64,000 bases of DNA from JBHGBM01 sp041946965 (GCA_041946965.1 JBHGBM010000007.1:1-64000); one strand, 5' to 3'; shown: positions 37,616 through 47,281, counted from the first letter of the stretch. Made by a program: numbers and translations. The notes: generated from the sequence alone by a model not told the origin.

Positions 37616-38808
37616 AACGCTTCTTGCCGTTTCTGCTCCTGCTCTGCTGCTGCTCACGCGAGAAACCGGCGGAAACCGCGAAGCCGGCGGCGGCGCAGCC
37701 CGGGACGGCGGCGGTAGTGCTCGAAGCCGCCGCGCAGCGCGAGGCTGGCGTGGAAGTGGCCCCCGCCGAACTGCGCTCGCTGCCGCAGGTGCTGCGGTCC
37801 ACCGCGCGCCTGACCAACGACGAGAACCACACCTGGCGCGTGGGCGCCATCACGGAAGGCCGCATCGTCATGGTGCTGGCGAATCCGGGCGACCCGGTCC
37901 GCGAGGGACAGGTCATGGCGCGGATGCACAGCCATGATATTCACGAAGCCCGCGCCGAGTACCGCAAGGCCGTGGCGCGCCTCGCCGAGGCGAAATCCGG
38001 CCACGATTTCGCCGAGCGCGCCCGCGATCGCGCGCGGCGGCTCCTGGAGCTGAAGGCCGCCTCGCAAGAGCAGGTGGAGCATGCCGAAACGGCGCTGCGC
38101 AGCGCGCAGTCCGCCGTGGCCAGCGCCCAGGTCGAGGTGGAGCGTACGCGCGCGCACCTGGTCGAATTCCTCGGGATTGCGGCGGACCCCGTGGACCACA
38201 ACAGTCCCACGCACCGCGACGAGGACGACTACATCCCGGTGCGCGCTCCGGCCTCCGGCGTGGTACTCACGCGCAACATCACCCCGGGCACCGTGGTCAC
38301 GCCCGCCAACGACCTGTTCGTTGTCAGCGATCTCTCGCGCCTGTGGGCCCTCGCCGAGGTCACCGAGGAGTCTCTGCCGAAGCTGCGCCAGGGCATGCCG
38401 GTGCGCATCTACGTGCAGGCCTACGGGCAGCGCGCATTCCCGGGGCGCATCGGGAAGGTGGGCGAATCGCTCGACCCCGCCACCCGCACCGTGAAGGTCC
38501 GGGTCGATACCCCCAACCCGGATGGCCGGCTGAAGCCCGAGATGTACGCCTCCACCGAGATGGACCTGGGCAGCTCGGAGCGCGCCGTCTTCGTGCCGGA
38601 GGAAGCCGTGCAGGAGGTGCGCGGGCAGACTTCGGTGTTCGTGCGCAAGGCGCCGAACCGGTTTGAGGTGCGTCCGGTCCGGACAGGGCGGTCTCTTAGC
38701 GGCGCGGTGGAGATTGTCAACGGCGTCGCCGGCGGCGAGCCGGTGGCGGTGCGCGGCGCGTTCATTCTGAAGTCGGAATTCCTGAAGGCTTCCATGGCGG
38801 AAGAATAA
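37612..38808 (+). CDS. RND efflux periplasmic adaptor (CzcB/CusB-like)
   Basis: 398 aa membrane-fusion protein. N-terminal hydrophobic stretch MKRFLPFLLLLCCCSREKPA has a Cys run that may act as a lipoprotein anchor. Beta-barrel/lipoyl/hairpin order is normal: 'GRIVMVLANPGDPVREGQVM' (lipoyl half), a coiled-coil hairpin (about 110-180), and 'VRAPASGVVLTRNITPGTVV'. Bridges the inner-membrane pump and the outer-membrane channel. No obvious His-rich metal domain. Confidence 0.9.
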   Translation: MKRFLPFLLLLCCCSREKPAETAKPAAAQPGTAAVVLEAAAQREAGVEVAPAELRSLPQVLRSTARLTNDENHTWRVGAITEGRIVMVLANPGDPVREGQVMARMHSHDIHEARAEYRKAVARLAEAKSGHDFAERARDRARRLLELKAASQEQVEHAETALRSAQSAVASAQVEVERTRAHLVEFLGIAADPVDHNSPTHRDEDDYIPVRAPASGVVLTRNITPGTVVTPANDLFVVSDLSRLWALAEVTEESLPKLRQGMPVRIYVQAYGQRAFPGRIGKVGESLDPATRTVKVRVDTPNPDGRLKPEMYASTEMDLGSSERAVFVPEEAVQEVRGQTSVFVRKAPNRFEVRPVRTGRSLSGAVEIVNGVAGGEPVAVRGAFILKSEFLKASMAEE

Positions 38809-38810
38809 CC

Positions 38811-41800
38811 ATGCTGCTGCGGCGCATCATCGACTTTCACCTGGAGCACCGTTGGTTCGTGCTGATCGGCGTTTTTGCCATTGTTGTTGCGGGCGTGTGG
38901 GCCATGCTGCGCGTGCCTATCGATGCCTTTCCGGACCTGACCAACAACCAGGTTGTGGTGGTCACCGAGTGCCCCGGCATGCCGCCCTCGGAGGTGGAAC
39001 AACTGGTCACGTTCCCGCTCGAAACCTCGCTTATGGGCATTCCGGATACCCAGGGCATACGGTCCACCTCCAAGCTGGGGCTGTCCCTCATCACCGTGGC
39101 GTTCGCCGACTCCGTGAACACGTACTTCGCGCGGCAACTGGTGAACGAGCGTTTGCAGGAGGCGCGCTCGCGGCTGCCCGAAGGCCTGGACCCGTCGCTC
39201 GGCCCGGTGGCCACGGCGTTCGGCGAAGTCTACCAGTACACGCTGGAGGGCGCCGGCTACTCCGCCATGGACCTGAAGACCCTTCACGAATGGCAGATCA
39301 AGAATCAGCTCCGCACGGTGCCGGGCGTGAACGAGATCAACACGTGGGGCGGGGAGACGCGGCAGATTCAGGTCGAGGTGGAGCCCGCGCGTCTGCGGGC
39401 GTACGGGCTGACGCTGCGCGACGTGTGGGAGCGCGTGCGGGAGAACAACGCAAACTTCGGCGGCGGCTTCATCGAGCACTCCTCCGAGCAGTACAACGTG
39501 GTGGGCGCCGGGCGCGCCCGCGGACCCCAGGACCTGGAGCAGGTGGTGCTGGTCTCGCGCGCCGGCACGCCCGTCACGTTGCGCGACGTGGCGCGCGTCA
39601 GCGTGAGCGCCATGCCGCGTCAGGGCGCCGTGCTGCGCGACGGCAAGGGCGAGACGGTCTCCGGCATGGTGATCATGCTCAAGGGCGAGAACGGCAAGAA
39701 CGTCATCGCACGCGTGAAGGCGCGGCTGGCGCGGCTGACCCTGCCGCCCGGCGTGCGCATCTCGGGATTTTACGACCAGTCCGAGGTTATAGACCGCACC
39801 ATACGCACGGTGCGCAACAACCTGGTGGAGGGCGGCGCGCTGGTGATGGCCGTGCTCTTCCTCTTCCTGGGAAACATCAAGGCCGCGCTGATCGTGGCGG
39901 CGGTGATCCCGCTTTCGATGCTGGTGGCGTTCCTCGGGATGGAGGCATTTGGAATCAGCGCCAACCTGATGAGCCTGGGCGCAATCGACTTCGGCATGAT
40001 CGTGGACGGCGCCGTGGTGATGATGGAGAACTCCATGCGCCGCCTCCAGCGCGAGCCGGGGGAGAAGGACTTCTATCCCATCGAGCGCGTGCGCGAATCG
40101 GCCCACGAGGTGGCGCGTCCCATCGTTTTCGCGGTCGCGATCATCATTGCCGTCTACATGCCCATTTTCTTCCTGGAGGGGCTGGAGGGGCGCATGTTCC
40201 GGCCCATGGCGATCACGGTGTGCTCGGCGCTGCTGGGAGCGCTGATCTTCGCCCTGACGGTGGTGCCCGCGGCGACCGCGGTGCACTTCAAGGGCGGCGT
40301 GAAGGAGCACAAGGACCGCTGGTTCCAGGCCGTCCGCGGCCGCTACCTGGATGCGCTGGATGCCTTGCTGCGGCGCCGCATCGCGACGGTGACGGCGGCG
40401 GCGCTGGTTGTGATTGCCGCCATAGGCTCGCTGGCGTTCATCGGCACGGAGTTCATGCCGCGGCTCGACGAAGGCTCCATCCTGGTGGAGACGCGTAAGC
40501 TGCCGGGGATCGCCTTGAGCCAATCCGTGGCCATCAGCAACCGCATCGAGAAAACCATCCGCTCGTTCCCCGAAGTCAGCGGCGTGGTGACGAAGATCGG
40601 CCGGCCGGACCTGGCCACCGAAGCCATGGGGGTGAACCAGGGCGATGTCTACGTGCTGCTGAAGCCCCGCGCGGAGTGGAAGGCCCGCTCGAAAGAGGAG
40701 CTGATCTCGAGCCTTGCCGCGGCGCTCGAGAAGATCCCGGGCGTCTCCTACAACTTCACGCAGCCCATGGCCATGCGGCTCGACGAAGTGGTTTCGGGCA
40801 TCAAGGCGGATGTCGCGCTGAAGATCTACGGCGAGGACTCGCGCGTGCTGGAGCAGAAGGCCGAGCAGGCGCTGCGGCTGATTTCCGGCGTGCGCGGCGC
40901 CGCCGACGCGCAAATGGAGATTCTGAGCGGCGTGGGCGAACTGCGGGTGGACGTGGACCGCAAGGAGCTGGCGCGCTACGGGCTGAACGTGCAGGACGTG
41001 CGCGAGCTGATCGAAACCGCCATCGGCGGGCGGTACGTCTCGGATCTGCTCGAAGGGCAGCGGCGCTTCGCCATCGTGCTGCGGCTGCCGGAGAACTACC
41101 GCCGCGACGTGGACGCGGTTCGCGAGTTGACCCTCTCCGCGCCTGCCGGAGAGCGCGTGCGGCTCGGACAGGTGGCCAGGGTGGAAGCCGCGCGCGGGCC
41201 GGAGGTGATCTCGCGCGAGGGCGGGCAGCGGCGCATCGTGGTGCAGTGCAACGTGCGCGGGCGCGATATCGGCGGCTTCGTCGCCGAAGCGGAGCGGAAG
41301 ATCGAGCGCGGGCTCGAACTGCCGCCGGGCTACGCGGTGGATTGGGGCGGGCAGTTCGAAAACCAGCAGCGCGCCGCGCGGCGCCTCATGATCGTGCTGC
41401 CGGCGGCCATCCTGATCATCTTCGGGCTGCTGTTCGCGACCTTCGACTCCGTGCCGCAGGCGCTGCTGATTCTGCTCAACGTACCCTTCGCGCTGGTGGG
41501 AGGGATCGCGGCGCTGTGGCTGCGCGGGCTGAACCTGAACCTCTCGGCTTCGGTCGGGTTCATCGCGCTGTTCGGCGTGGCGGTGCTGAACGGCATCGTG
41601 CTGGTGAGCCAGATCAACGGGCTGCGGGCGGCCGGCATGGACTGCCGCGAAGCCGTGCTGGAGGGCGCGGGAGTGCGCCTGCGTCCGGTGCTGATGACGG
41701 CGCTGGTGGCGAGCCTCGGCTTCGTCCCCATGGCGCTCGCCACTTCGGCCGGCGCGGAAGTGCAACGCCCGCTGGCCACGGTGGTGATCGGCGGCCTGGT

Positions 41801-41894
41801 GACCTCAACGCTGCTGACGCTGCTGGTGCTGCCGGTGGTGTACCCCTGGTTCTGCCCGAAGCAGGACAAGGCGCGGGAGCTGACGGTGGCGTAG
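38811..41894 (+). CDS. CzcA/CusA-family heavy-metal RND transporter
   Basis: 1027 aa, typical HME-RND length, with 12 transmembrane helices and two large periplasmic loops. Family signatures: N-terminal 'AMLRVPIDAFPDLTNNQVVV', TM4 'GAIDFGMIVDGAVVMMEN' with the proton-relay Asp residues, and 'DEGSILVETRKLPG'. Proton-driven export of a transition metal; Co/Zn/Cd versus Cu/Ag is not decided by what I can see. Begins 2 nt after the adaptor stop. No metal regulator is encoded nearby. Confidence 0.94.
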   Translation: MLLRRIIDFHLEHRWFVLIGVFAIVVAGVWAMLRVPIDAFPDLTNNQVVVVTECPGMPPSEVEQLVTFPLETSLMGIPDTQGIRSTSKLGLSLITVAFADSVNTYFARQLVNERLQEARSRLPEGLDPSLGPVATAFGEVYQYTLEGAGYSAMDLKTLHEWQIKNQLRTVPGVNEINTWGGETRQIQVEVEPARLRAYGLTLRDVWERVRENNANFGGGFIEHSSEQYNVVGAGRARGPQDLEQVVLVSRAGTPVTLRDVARVSVSAMPRQGAVLRDGKGETVSGMVIMLKGENGKNVIARVKARLARLTLPPGVRISGFYDQSEVIDRTIRTVRNNLVEGGALVMAVLFLFLGNIKAALIVAAVIPLSMLVAFLGMEAFGISANLMSLGAIDFGMIVDGAVVMMENSMRRLQREPGEKDFYPIERVRESAHEVARPIVFAVAIIIAVYMPIFFLEGLEGRMFRPMAITVCSALLGALIFALTVVPAATAVHFKGGVKEHKDRWFQAVRGRYLDALDALLRRRIATVTAAALVVIAAIGSLAFIGTEFMPRLDEGSILVETRKLPGIALSQSVAISNRIEKTIRSFPEVSGVVTKIGRPDLATEAMGVNQGDVYVLLKPRAEWKARSKEELISSLAAALEKIPGVSYNFTQPMAMRLDEVVSGIKADVALKIYGEDSRVLEQKAEQALRLISGVRGAADAQMEILSGVGELRVDVDRKELARYGLNVQDVRELIETAIGGRYVSDLLEGQRRFAIVLRLPENYRRDVDAVRELTLSAPAGERVRLGQVARVEAARGPEVISREGGQRRIVVQCNVRGRDIGGFVAEAERKIERGLELPPGYAVDWGGQFENQQRAARRLMIVLPAAILIIFGLLFATFDSVPQALLILLNVPFALVGGIAALWLRGLNLNLSASVGFIALFGVAVLNGIVLVSQINGLRAAGMDCREAVLEGAGVRLRPVLMTALVASLGFVPMALATSAGAEVQRPLATVVIGGLVTSTLLTLLVLPVVYPWFCPKQDKARELTVA

Positions 41895-41932
41895 GGCTTG
41901 CGGCTCGAACAGAAGTGTTCGATAATTCTGAA

Positions 41933-42145
41933 GTGAGAGGCAGCGAGTTCCTCCGCAAGGTCAAGGCCTTCGCAAGGCGAAATGACCTTACGGTTCACTG
42001 GGTTCCGGAGCGCGGGTCGGGTAGCCACGGCACTCTCTACCTCGGGCGCCGTTTTACTGTGGTGAAGGATCCGAAAAAGGAACTCGGCCCTGGTTTGTTG
42101 TCCGACATGTTGAAGCAACTCGGCATTCGCAAGGAGGACCTGTAA
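41933..42145 (+). CDS. HicA-family mRNA interferase toxin
   Basis: 70 aa from a GTG start. The double-stranded RNA-binding-like fold motif 'GSGSHGTLYLGRRFTVVKD' carries the catalytic His32 of HicA toxins, followed by 'GLLSDMLKQLGIRKEDL', the usual C-terminal helix. HicA cleaves mRNA when free of antitoxin. The stop TAA shares one base with the antitoxin ATG. GATAAT (41921-41926) is 6 nt upstream, a possible leaderless promoter. Confidence 0.85.
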   Translation: MRGSEFLRKVKAFARRNDLTVHWVPERGSGSHGTLYLGRRFTVVKDPKKELGPGLLSDMLKQLGIRKEDL

Positions 42146-42582
42146 TGTTCACCGCCACCTATCCGGCCACCTTCATCCGCGAGGAGAACGGGAAGGGCTT
42201 CCATGTCCGGTTTCCTGATCTTCCGGAAGCTCTCACGGGTGGTGCGGACCTCGACGACACGCTGATTCAGGCAGCCGACTGCCTGGCGGAAGCGATTGCG
42301 GGACGGATCGTCCGGGGGGACCCGATTCCGCACCCTTCGAGGCTGAAGCGAGGACAGCATCCCGTCGGCGTCCCCCTGTACCTGGCACCGAAGCTTGCTC
42401 TCTATGTGGCGTTGCGCGAGGGCGGCGTGCCAAATACCGAGTTGGCGAGACGCCTGGGAGTAAGTGAGACCGTCGTGCGCCGCATGCTTGACCCGAAGCA
42501 CAATACGAAGCCCGAAAAGATTCAGAAGGCGTTGGCCGCGCTCGGCAAGCGCATCGTTGTTACCTTTGAAGACGCGGCGTAG
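42145..42582 (+). CDS. HicB-family antitoxin with C-terminal HTH
   Basis: 145 aa. N-terminal HicB fold 'YPATFIREENGKGFHVRFPD' with the 'A.D.L.EAI.GRI' helix, and a C-terminal helix-turn-helix 'NTELARRLGVSETVVRRML' (about residues 95-115) for autoregulation. Neutralises the upstream HicA. Overlaps the toxin stop by 1 nt, with 'AAGGAGG' as SD inside the toxin gene. Confidence 0.9.
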   Translation: MFTATYPATFIREENGKGFHVRFPDLPEALTGGADLDDTLIQAADCLAEAIAGRIVRGDPIPHPSRLKRGQHPVGVPLYLAPKLALYVALREGGVPNTELARRLGVSETVVRRMLDPKHNTKPEKIQKALAALGKRIVVTFEDAA

Positions 42583-42638
42583 GCGTTCGCATTATCTCAG
42601 CCCGAATCTGAGCCGCCCGCGCGCGGCGGGCGGTCCGC

Positions 42639-42644
42639 TATCCT
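42639..42644 (+). promoter_or_regulatory. Candidate -10 element of trmFO
   Basis: TATCCT ends 8 nt before the trmFO ATG, with no SD between; candidate leaderless promoter. Confidence 0.38.
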
Positions 42645-42652
42645 GGTAGCAG

Positions 42653-43975
42653 ATGGCCCCGATTCACGTGCTCGGCGGGGGGCTGGCGGGTTCGGAGGCG
42701 GCTTGGCAGATCGCCCGCCGCGGGCTGCGCGTGGCGCTCCACGAGATGCGGCCCGGACGCGGCACCGAAGCCCACCGCACCGGCAGCCTGGCCGAGCTGG
42801 TCTGTAGCAATTCGCTGAAGAGCGAGCAGGAAGCGAGCGCTCCCTGGCTGCTCAAGGAGGAATTGCGCCGGCTCGGGTCGCTGCTGCTGCGGGTCGCCGC
42901 CGAGACTCGCGTTCCCGGCGGGCACGCGCTCACTGTCGATCGAGAGGCGTTCGCGGCGGCTGTAACCGCCGCGCTCGAAGCGGAACCGCTCATCGAGATC
43001 CGGCGCGAGGAGGTCACGTCGGTGCCGTCGGAAGGCATTGTGGTCATCGCCACAGGGCCGCTAACCAGCGAAGCGCTGGCCGAAGACATTGCGCGGCTCA
43101 CCGGTTCCGGCCGCCTCTACTTCTACGACGCCATCAGCCCGGTGGTAGCCGCCGATTCCGTGGACAGCTCCGTTGCCTTTCGCGCCTCGCGCTATGACAA
43201 GTCGCTCGACTCCAGCGGCGATTACCTCAATTGTCCCTTCGACCGCGCGCAGTACGAAGCCTTCGTCGACGCGCTGCTCGGGGCCGAATCCGCGCCGGTG
43301 CACATCGGCGCCGACCAGCCCTGCTTCTTCGAGGGCTGTCTGCCCATCGAGGAACTCGCCCGCCGCGGCCGCGACACGCTGCGTTTCGGCCCCATGAAAC
43401 CCATGGGGCTGGCGGACCCGCGCACCGGGCGGCGTCCGTGGGCCGTGGTGCAACTGCGGCAGGAAAACCTGCGCGCCGACAGTTACAACCTGGTCGGGTT
43501 CCAGAACCACATGCGATTCGCCGAGCAGGCGCGCGTGCTGCGGATGATCCCCGGCCTGGAACACGCCGAGTTTCTGCGCTACGGCCAGATCCATCGCAAC
43601 ACCTACATCAACGCTCCGGCGCTGCTCACCGCCACGCTGCAACTGCGCGCCCGGCCCACGGCGCTGTTCGCGGGCCAGATCTCCGGGGTGGAGGGCTACG
43701 TGGAAGCCATCGCCACGGGCCTGATGGCGGGCCGCCATGCCGCCGCGCTGGCCGGGGGCGCCGAGCCGCGTCCCTTCCCGCCGGAAACCGCGCTCGGCTC
43801 GCTGTGCCGTTACATCTCCGGCGCGGATCCGCGCCACTACCAGCCCGCCAACATCACCTTCGACCTGCTGCCGCGGCTCGACGATGCCGCCAGCCAGCGG
43901 TTGCGGCATGATAAGAAAGCGCGCCGCGCCGAAGTGTGCCGGCGGGCGCTCGAAAGCCTGGCCGCTTATGTCTGA
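42653..43975 (+). CDS. trmFO: Folate-dependent tRNA(U54) methyltransferase TrmFO
   Basis: 440 aa. FAD-binding 'HVLGGGLAGSEAAWQIARRG', 'ELVCSNSLKSEQ' with catalytic-region Cys51, 'QPCFFEGCLPIEELA' with a second conserved Cys pair, and 'GQISGVEGYVEAIATGLMAG'. Makes m5U54 in the T-loop using methylene-THF and FADH2. Overlaps xerC by 8 nt, a gene order common in bacteria with TrmFO. Confidence 0.97.
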   Translation: MAPIHVLGGGLAGSEAAWQIARRGLRVALHEMRPGRGTEAHRTGSLAELVCSNSLKSEQEASAPWLLKEELRRLGSLLLRVAAETRVPGGHALTVDREAFAAAVTAALEAEPLIEIRREEVTSVPSEGIVVIATGPLTSEALAEDIARLTGSGRLYFYDAISPVVAADSVDSSVAFRASRYDKSLDSSGDYLNCPFDRAQYEAFVDALLGAESAPVHIGADQPCFFEGCLPIEELARRGRDTLRFGPMKPMGLADPRTGRRPWAVVQLRQENLRADSYNLVGFQNHMRFAEQARVLRMIPGLEHAEFLRYGQIHRNTYINAPALLTATLQLRARPTALFAGQISGVEGYVEAIATGLMAGRHAAALAGGAEPRPFPPETALGSLCRYISGADPRHYQPANITFDLLPRLDDAASQRLRHDKKARRAEVCRRALESLAAYV

Positions 43976-44867
43976 GCTGAGTGCGCAGGTCTGCCGCTAT
44001 CTCGACGAACTGGCGCGCCGCAACGTCTCGGCGCATACGCTCCGGGCTTACGGATCGGACCTCGACCAGTTCGTCGCCTATTTCTCTCCCGAAGACGCCG
44101 AACCGCCCGCGCCGCGCGCGTTCGAGGTGCTGCATCTGCGGGAGTGGCTGGCCGATCTTTACAGCCGCGGCCTGGACGCCATCAGCATCCGGCGCAAGCT
44201 CTCCGCGGTGCGCGGCCTGTTTCGTTCCATGGCGCGGGCCGGCGTGATCGAAAACAATCCCGCGCGCCTGGTGCGCACGCCCAAGGCCCCGAAGCGCCTG
44301 CCCGCCGTGATGTCCGCCGAGCAGATGAACGAGTTGCTCGATGGCGTGGCGGCAGGCAAGCTGGAGCGCCCGTACCCGGCGCGCGACCGCGCCATCTTCG
44401 AGCTGCTCTACGGCTGCGGATTGAGGGTGAGCGAACTGGCCGGACTGAACCTGGGCGATCTCGACCGGACCGAGCGCTGGCTGCGCGTGCGCGGAAAGGG
44501 CCGCAAGGAGCGCCAGGTGCCGTACGGAGCCAAAGCCTCCGAAGCGCTGGAGCGCTACTTGAGCGAGCGGCCGGTGCGGCCCGGGGAACCGGCCGTGTTC
44601 CTCAACCACCGCGGCACACGGCTCTCGGACCGCGGCGTGCGCGGCATCGTGAAACTGTACGCGCTGTCGCTGGCGGGCGACCCGGATCTGCACCCGCACA
44701 GCTTCCGGCACGCCTTCGCCACGCACCTGCTGAGCGACGGCGCGGACCTGCGTGCCATACAGGAACTGCTGGGGCATGCGCGGCTCTCCACCACGCAGAA
44801 GTACACCGCGCTGTCGCTCGCCGACCTCATGTCCGTCTACGATAAGGCGCATCCCAAAGCGCACTGA
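43968..44867 (+). CDS. xerC: Tyrosine recombinase XerC
   Basis: 299 aa. N-terminal SAM-like core-binding domain (1-105) and catalytic domain with R153 ('GCGLRVSELAGL'), K177 ('GKGRKERQVP'), H244/R247 ('HPHSFRHAFATHL'), H270 ('LLGHARLSTTQ') and nucleophile Y279. Size and position after trmFO identify the housekeeping dimer-resolution recombinase, not an element integrase. ATG 43968 lies within the trmFO 3' end. Confidence 0.93.
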   Translation: MSELSAQVCRYLDELARRNVSAHTLRAYGSDLDQFVAYFSPEDAEPPAPRAFEVLHLREWLADLYSRGLDAISIRRKLSAVRGLFRSMARAGVIENNPARLVRTPKAPKRLPAVMSAEQMNELLDGVAAGKLERPYPARDRAIFELLYGCGLRVSELAGLNLGDLDRTERWLRVRGKGRKERQVPYGAKASEALERYLSERPVRPGEPAVFLNHRGTRLSDRGVRGIVKLYALSLAGDPDLHPHSFRHAFATHLLSDGADLRAIQELLGHARLSTTQKYTALSLADLMSVYDKAHPKAH

Positions 44868-44886
44868 AGCCGCGCGATCTCCTATC

Positions 44887-45108
44887 ATGGAAGAAATGCC
44901 GCTGTTCGCCCCTCCGGAACCGCGTCCCGCAACGCGCCGGCTCCCTGTTCTGGCCGCGGCCGCCGCCGTGTTTGCCGGTTCCGTCTGGTTGATGCTTTAC
45001 TTCATCCCGCAACCGCACACCCAGGCCGATTACCTGGTTACCGGCACACTGGGCACGCTGTTGGGTCTGGCGATCGTGTTCCTCGCGCTCCTCCGCGGAC
45101 GCCTGTAG
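44887..45108 (+). CDS. Small two-helix membrane protein
   Basis: 73 aa with a short Pro-rich N-terminus and two transmembrane helices ('LPVLAAAAAVFAGSVWLMLY' and 'YLVTGTLGTLLGLAIVFLAL'). I do not recognise the family. A second ATG at 44896 may be the real start: TATCAT (44883-44888) would be a -10 element 7 nt before it. Lies 19 nt after xerC. Confidence 0.62.
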   Translation: MEEMPLFAPPEPRPATRRLPVLAAAAAVFAGSVWLMLYFIPQPHTQADYLVTGTLGTLLGLAIVFLALLRGRL

Positions 45109-45124
45109 CGCAATACACGGCTCA

Positions 45125-46567
45125 TTACCCCGGCAGCGCGAACTTGTCGTCGGTGCGCTTCTGCCAGGCCTCGATCTGCCGCGTCAGGCGTTTCTGCACC
45201 GCGGCGTATTCGGGCTTGCCGAACACATTCCGCAGTTCCTGCGGGTCGCGATTATGGTCGAAGAGCAGAGACTGGTCGGTATCGTAGAGCACCAGCTTGT
45301 AGCCGTCGGGTGAAATCACGGCGCGCCCGTCGGGCCCTTCGCCGCTGTCTTTCACGTCGGCCTTCCACTCCAGGTTGACGTAGTTGCCGGGACGCGCGGC
45401 GCCGCCGAGCTGAGGAACCAGGCTTTGGCCGGGGAGTCCGGGGTTCCGCTTGCCGAGCAGTTCCAGCAGGGTAGGCACGAGATCGATGTGGCTCACCGGC
45501 TGCGCCACGTGGCGCGGCTTGAGCTGCCGGAAGGGCGCCCGCACCAGCAGCGGCACCCGCACGGATTCCTCGTACATCACCTGCTTATTCATCAGGCAAT
45601 GCGCGCCCATCATCTCGCCGTGGTCGGAGGTGAAGACCACCACCGTATTCTCCGCCTGGCCGGAGGCTTCCAGCGCCCAGAGAATCCGCCCCAGCGCCTG
45701 GTCCACCAGCGAACACAGGCCGGCGTAGTTGCGTGACTCGCGCTCCACCCTGGCGCGGTCCTGAGCATAGGGCATGATCTTGGCGCGGCGGCGCTGGTAC
45801 CAGGCGGGTTCGGGGCCCTGGGGCGTGCCGGGATAGTTCTTCAGGGGCGCCTCCTCGACACTATGGAGGTCGTTCAGCGCGCTCGAGAACGGCATGTGCG
45901 GCTCCAGGAAATTCACATAGAGCATCCACGGTTCGGCGCGGTGTTTCAGGATGAAGTTCGAGGCTTCATTGGCCAGGAACGAGGGTTTGGAATGCTCCAC
46001 GGGAAGTTTCGTCGCGAAGCTGCGTGGAAAATCGTTCTCCTCGTTCGGCTTGTAGCCCAGCCGCGTCAGAAACCCGGCATAGGCGCTGCGCGCGGCCCGG
46101 TCGCGCGCTTTCGAATAGTGGGAGCGGTAGCCGTCTTCGATGGCCTTCCACTCCTGGAAGCCGTGCTGCGCGAAGATCTCGTCGCCCAGGTGCCACTTGC
46201 CCATGTAGCCGGTGCGGTAGGCGGAATCGCCCAGCAGTTCCGGCATGGTTCTGGTCTCCGCCTTGAGCGGGATATTGTTGTTCACGCAGCCGCTCTGGTG
46301 GGGCCACAAGCCCGTCATCACGGAGGAGCGGCTCGGCGTGCAAACCGGCTGCGTGACGTAGGTGCGGTCGAAAACCACGGACTGCGCGGCCAGTTGGTTC
46401 ATCGAGGGAACGCGAAAGGCCGTGTTGCCGTAAGCCGCCATGCTGTCCGCCCGCTGCTCGTCGGTCCACAGGAACAGCAGATTGGGCTTGTCGCCCGATT
46501 TGCGGGCGCTCCGCAGCACGGCAGGAGCGCCGGCAAGACTTTGTATGGCTGCGCGTCGGGTCATCAT
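45125..46567 (-). CDS. Sulfatase (formylglycine-dependent), Tat leader
   Basis: 480 aa. Begins MMTRRAAIQSLAGAPAVL, a probable Tat signal. Formylglycine site C76-T-P-S-R80 in 'VCTPSRSSVMTG', N-terminal metal site 'LLFLWTDEQRADSM', and 'VVFTSDHGEMMGAHCL'. Needs a formylglycine-generating enzyme for activity; none is seen in the window. Likely desulfates a polysaccharide or glycoside. TATAAT lies 13 nt before the ATG. Confidence 0.92.
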   Translation of the reverse strand: MMTRRAAIQSLAGAPAVLRSARKSGDKPNLLFLWTDEQRADSMAAYGNTAFRVPSMNQLAAQSVVFDRTYVTQPVCTPSRSSVMTGLWPHQSGCVNNNIPLKAETRTMPELLGDSAYRTGYMGKWHLGDEIFAQHGFQEWKAIEDGYRSHYSKARDRAARSAYAGFLTRLGYKPNEENDFPRSFATKLPVEHSKPSFLANEASNFILKHRAEPWMLYVNFLEPHMPFSSALNDLHSVEEAPLKNYPGTPQGPEPAWYQRRRAKIMPYAQDRARVERESRNYAGLCSLVDQALGRILWALEASGQAENTVVVFTSDHGEMMGAHCLMNKQVMYEESVRVPLLVRAPFRQLKPRHVAQPVSHIDLVPTLLELLGKRNPGLPGQSLVPQLGGAARPGNYVNLEWKADVKDSGEGPDGRAVISPDGYKLVLYDTDQSLLFDHNRDPQELRNVFGKPEYAAVQKRLTRQIEAWQKRTDDKFALPG

Positions 46568-46640
46568 GGCAGGGCATACAATTATAACCCGCCGCCCTGA
46601 TACAATCCGTTGTTCGACCTTCTGGGGAGGCTGTTTCCAT

Positions 46641-47270
46641 ATGAGCGTTATCCGTTTCACGCAGAATTACGACGACCTGTCCACCGACCGCGGTTATCAG
46701 TTCAAGTTCCTCTGCGACCGGTGCGGAAACGGGCACCTTTCGAGCTTTCAGGCTTCCATGACGGGCATGGCGGGCGGTCTGCTGCGGGCGGCGGGCGACC
46801 TGTTCGGCGGCGTCCTGCACTCGGCGGGCAACAGCGCTTACGAGATCCAGCGTGCCGTCGGCGGCAAGGCGCACGACGCCGCGCTGCGCGCCGCGGTGGA
46901 GGAGGCCAGGCCGTTTTTCCGCCAATGCAACCGCTGCGGCAAGTGGGTATGCCCGGAGGTCTGCTGGAATCCCAAGCGCGGCCTCTGCCTGGAATGCGCG
47001 CCGGACGTGGAGCAGGAGATGGCCGCCGCGCAGGCGCAGGCCACTAAGGACCAGATCTGGCAGAAGGCATCGGAGACGGACTACACGGCCAAGCTGGACA
47101 TGACCACCGAGGTGGTGGCCTACTGTCCCGAATGCGGGACCAAAACCCAGGGCGCCAAGTTTTGCCCCGGCTGCGGCAAGAAACTGCGGGCGAAAACGGA
47201 GTGCGGAAACTGCGGCACCGAAGTGGAAGCCGGAACGAAGTTCTGCCCCGAGTGCGGGAAGAAAATCTGA
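46641..47270 (+). CDS. Multi-zinc-ribbon protein
   Basis: 209 aa with GGGGAGG as SD. Four Cys-pair clusters: CDRCGNGH near 24, CNRCGKWVCPEVC and CLEC near 95-120, and two C-terminal ribbons 'CPECGTKTQGAKFCPGCG' and CGNCG...CPECG. The middle has a Gly-rich 'GMAGGLLRAAGDLFGGVLHS' segment. Resembles YgiT/'zinc ribbon' proteins of unknown role. TACAAT at 46601-46606. Confidence 0.85.
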   Translation: MSVIRFTQNYDDLSTDRGYQFKFLCDRCGNGHLSSFQASMTGMAGGLLRAAGDLFGGVLHSAGNSAYEIQRAVGGKAHDAALRAAVEEARPFFRQCNRCGKWVCPEVCWNPKRGLCLECAPDVEQEMAAAQAQATKDQIWQKASETDYTAKLDMTTEVVAYCPECGTKTQGAKFCPGCGKKLRAKTECGNCGTEVEAGTKFCPECGKKI

Positions 47271-47281
47271 GGCGACGGCCT

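Noticed and set aside
38421..41765. 1114-codon open frame on the minus strand across the RND pump
   Set aside because: His/Arg-rich composition and no domain; antisense to an intact CzcA-type gene.
43968..44867. Tyrosine recombinase as sign of a mobile element
   Set aside because: Length, catalytic motifs and trmFO linkage mark housekeeping XerC; no attachment repeats or cargo seen.
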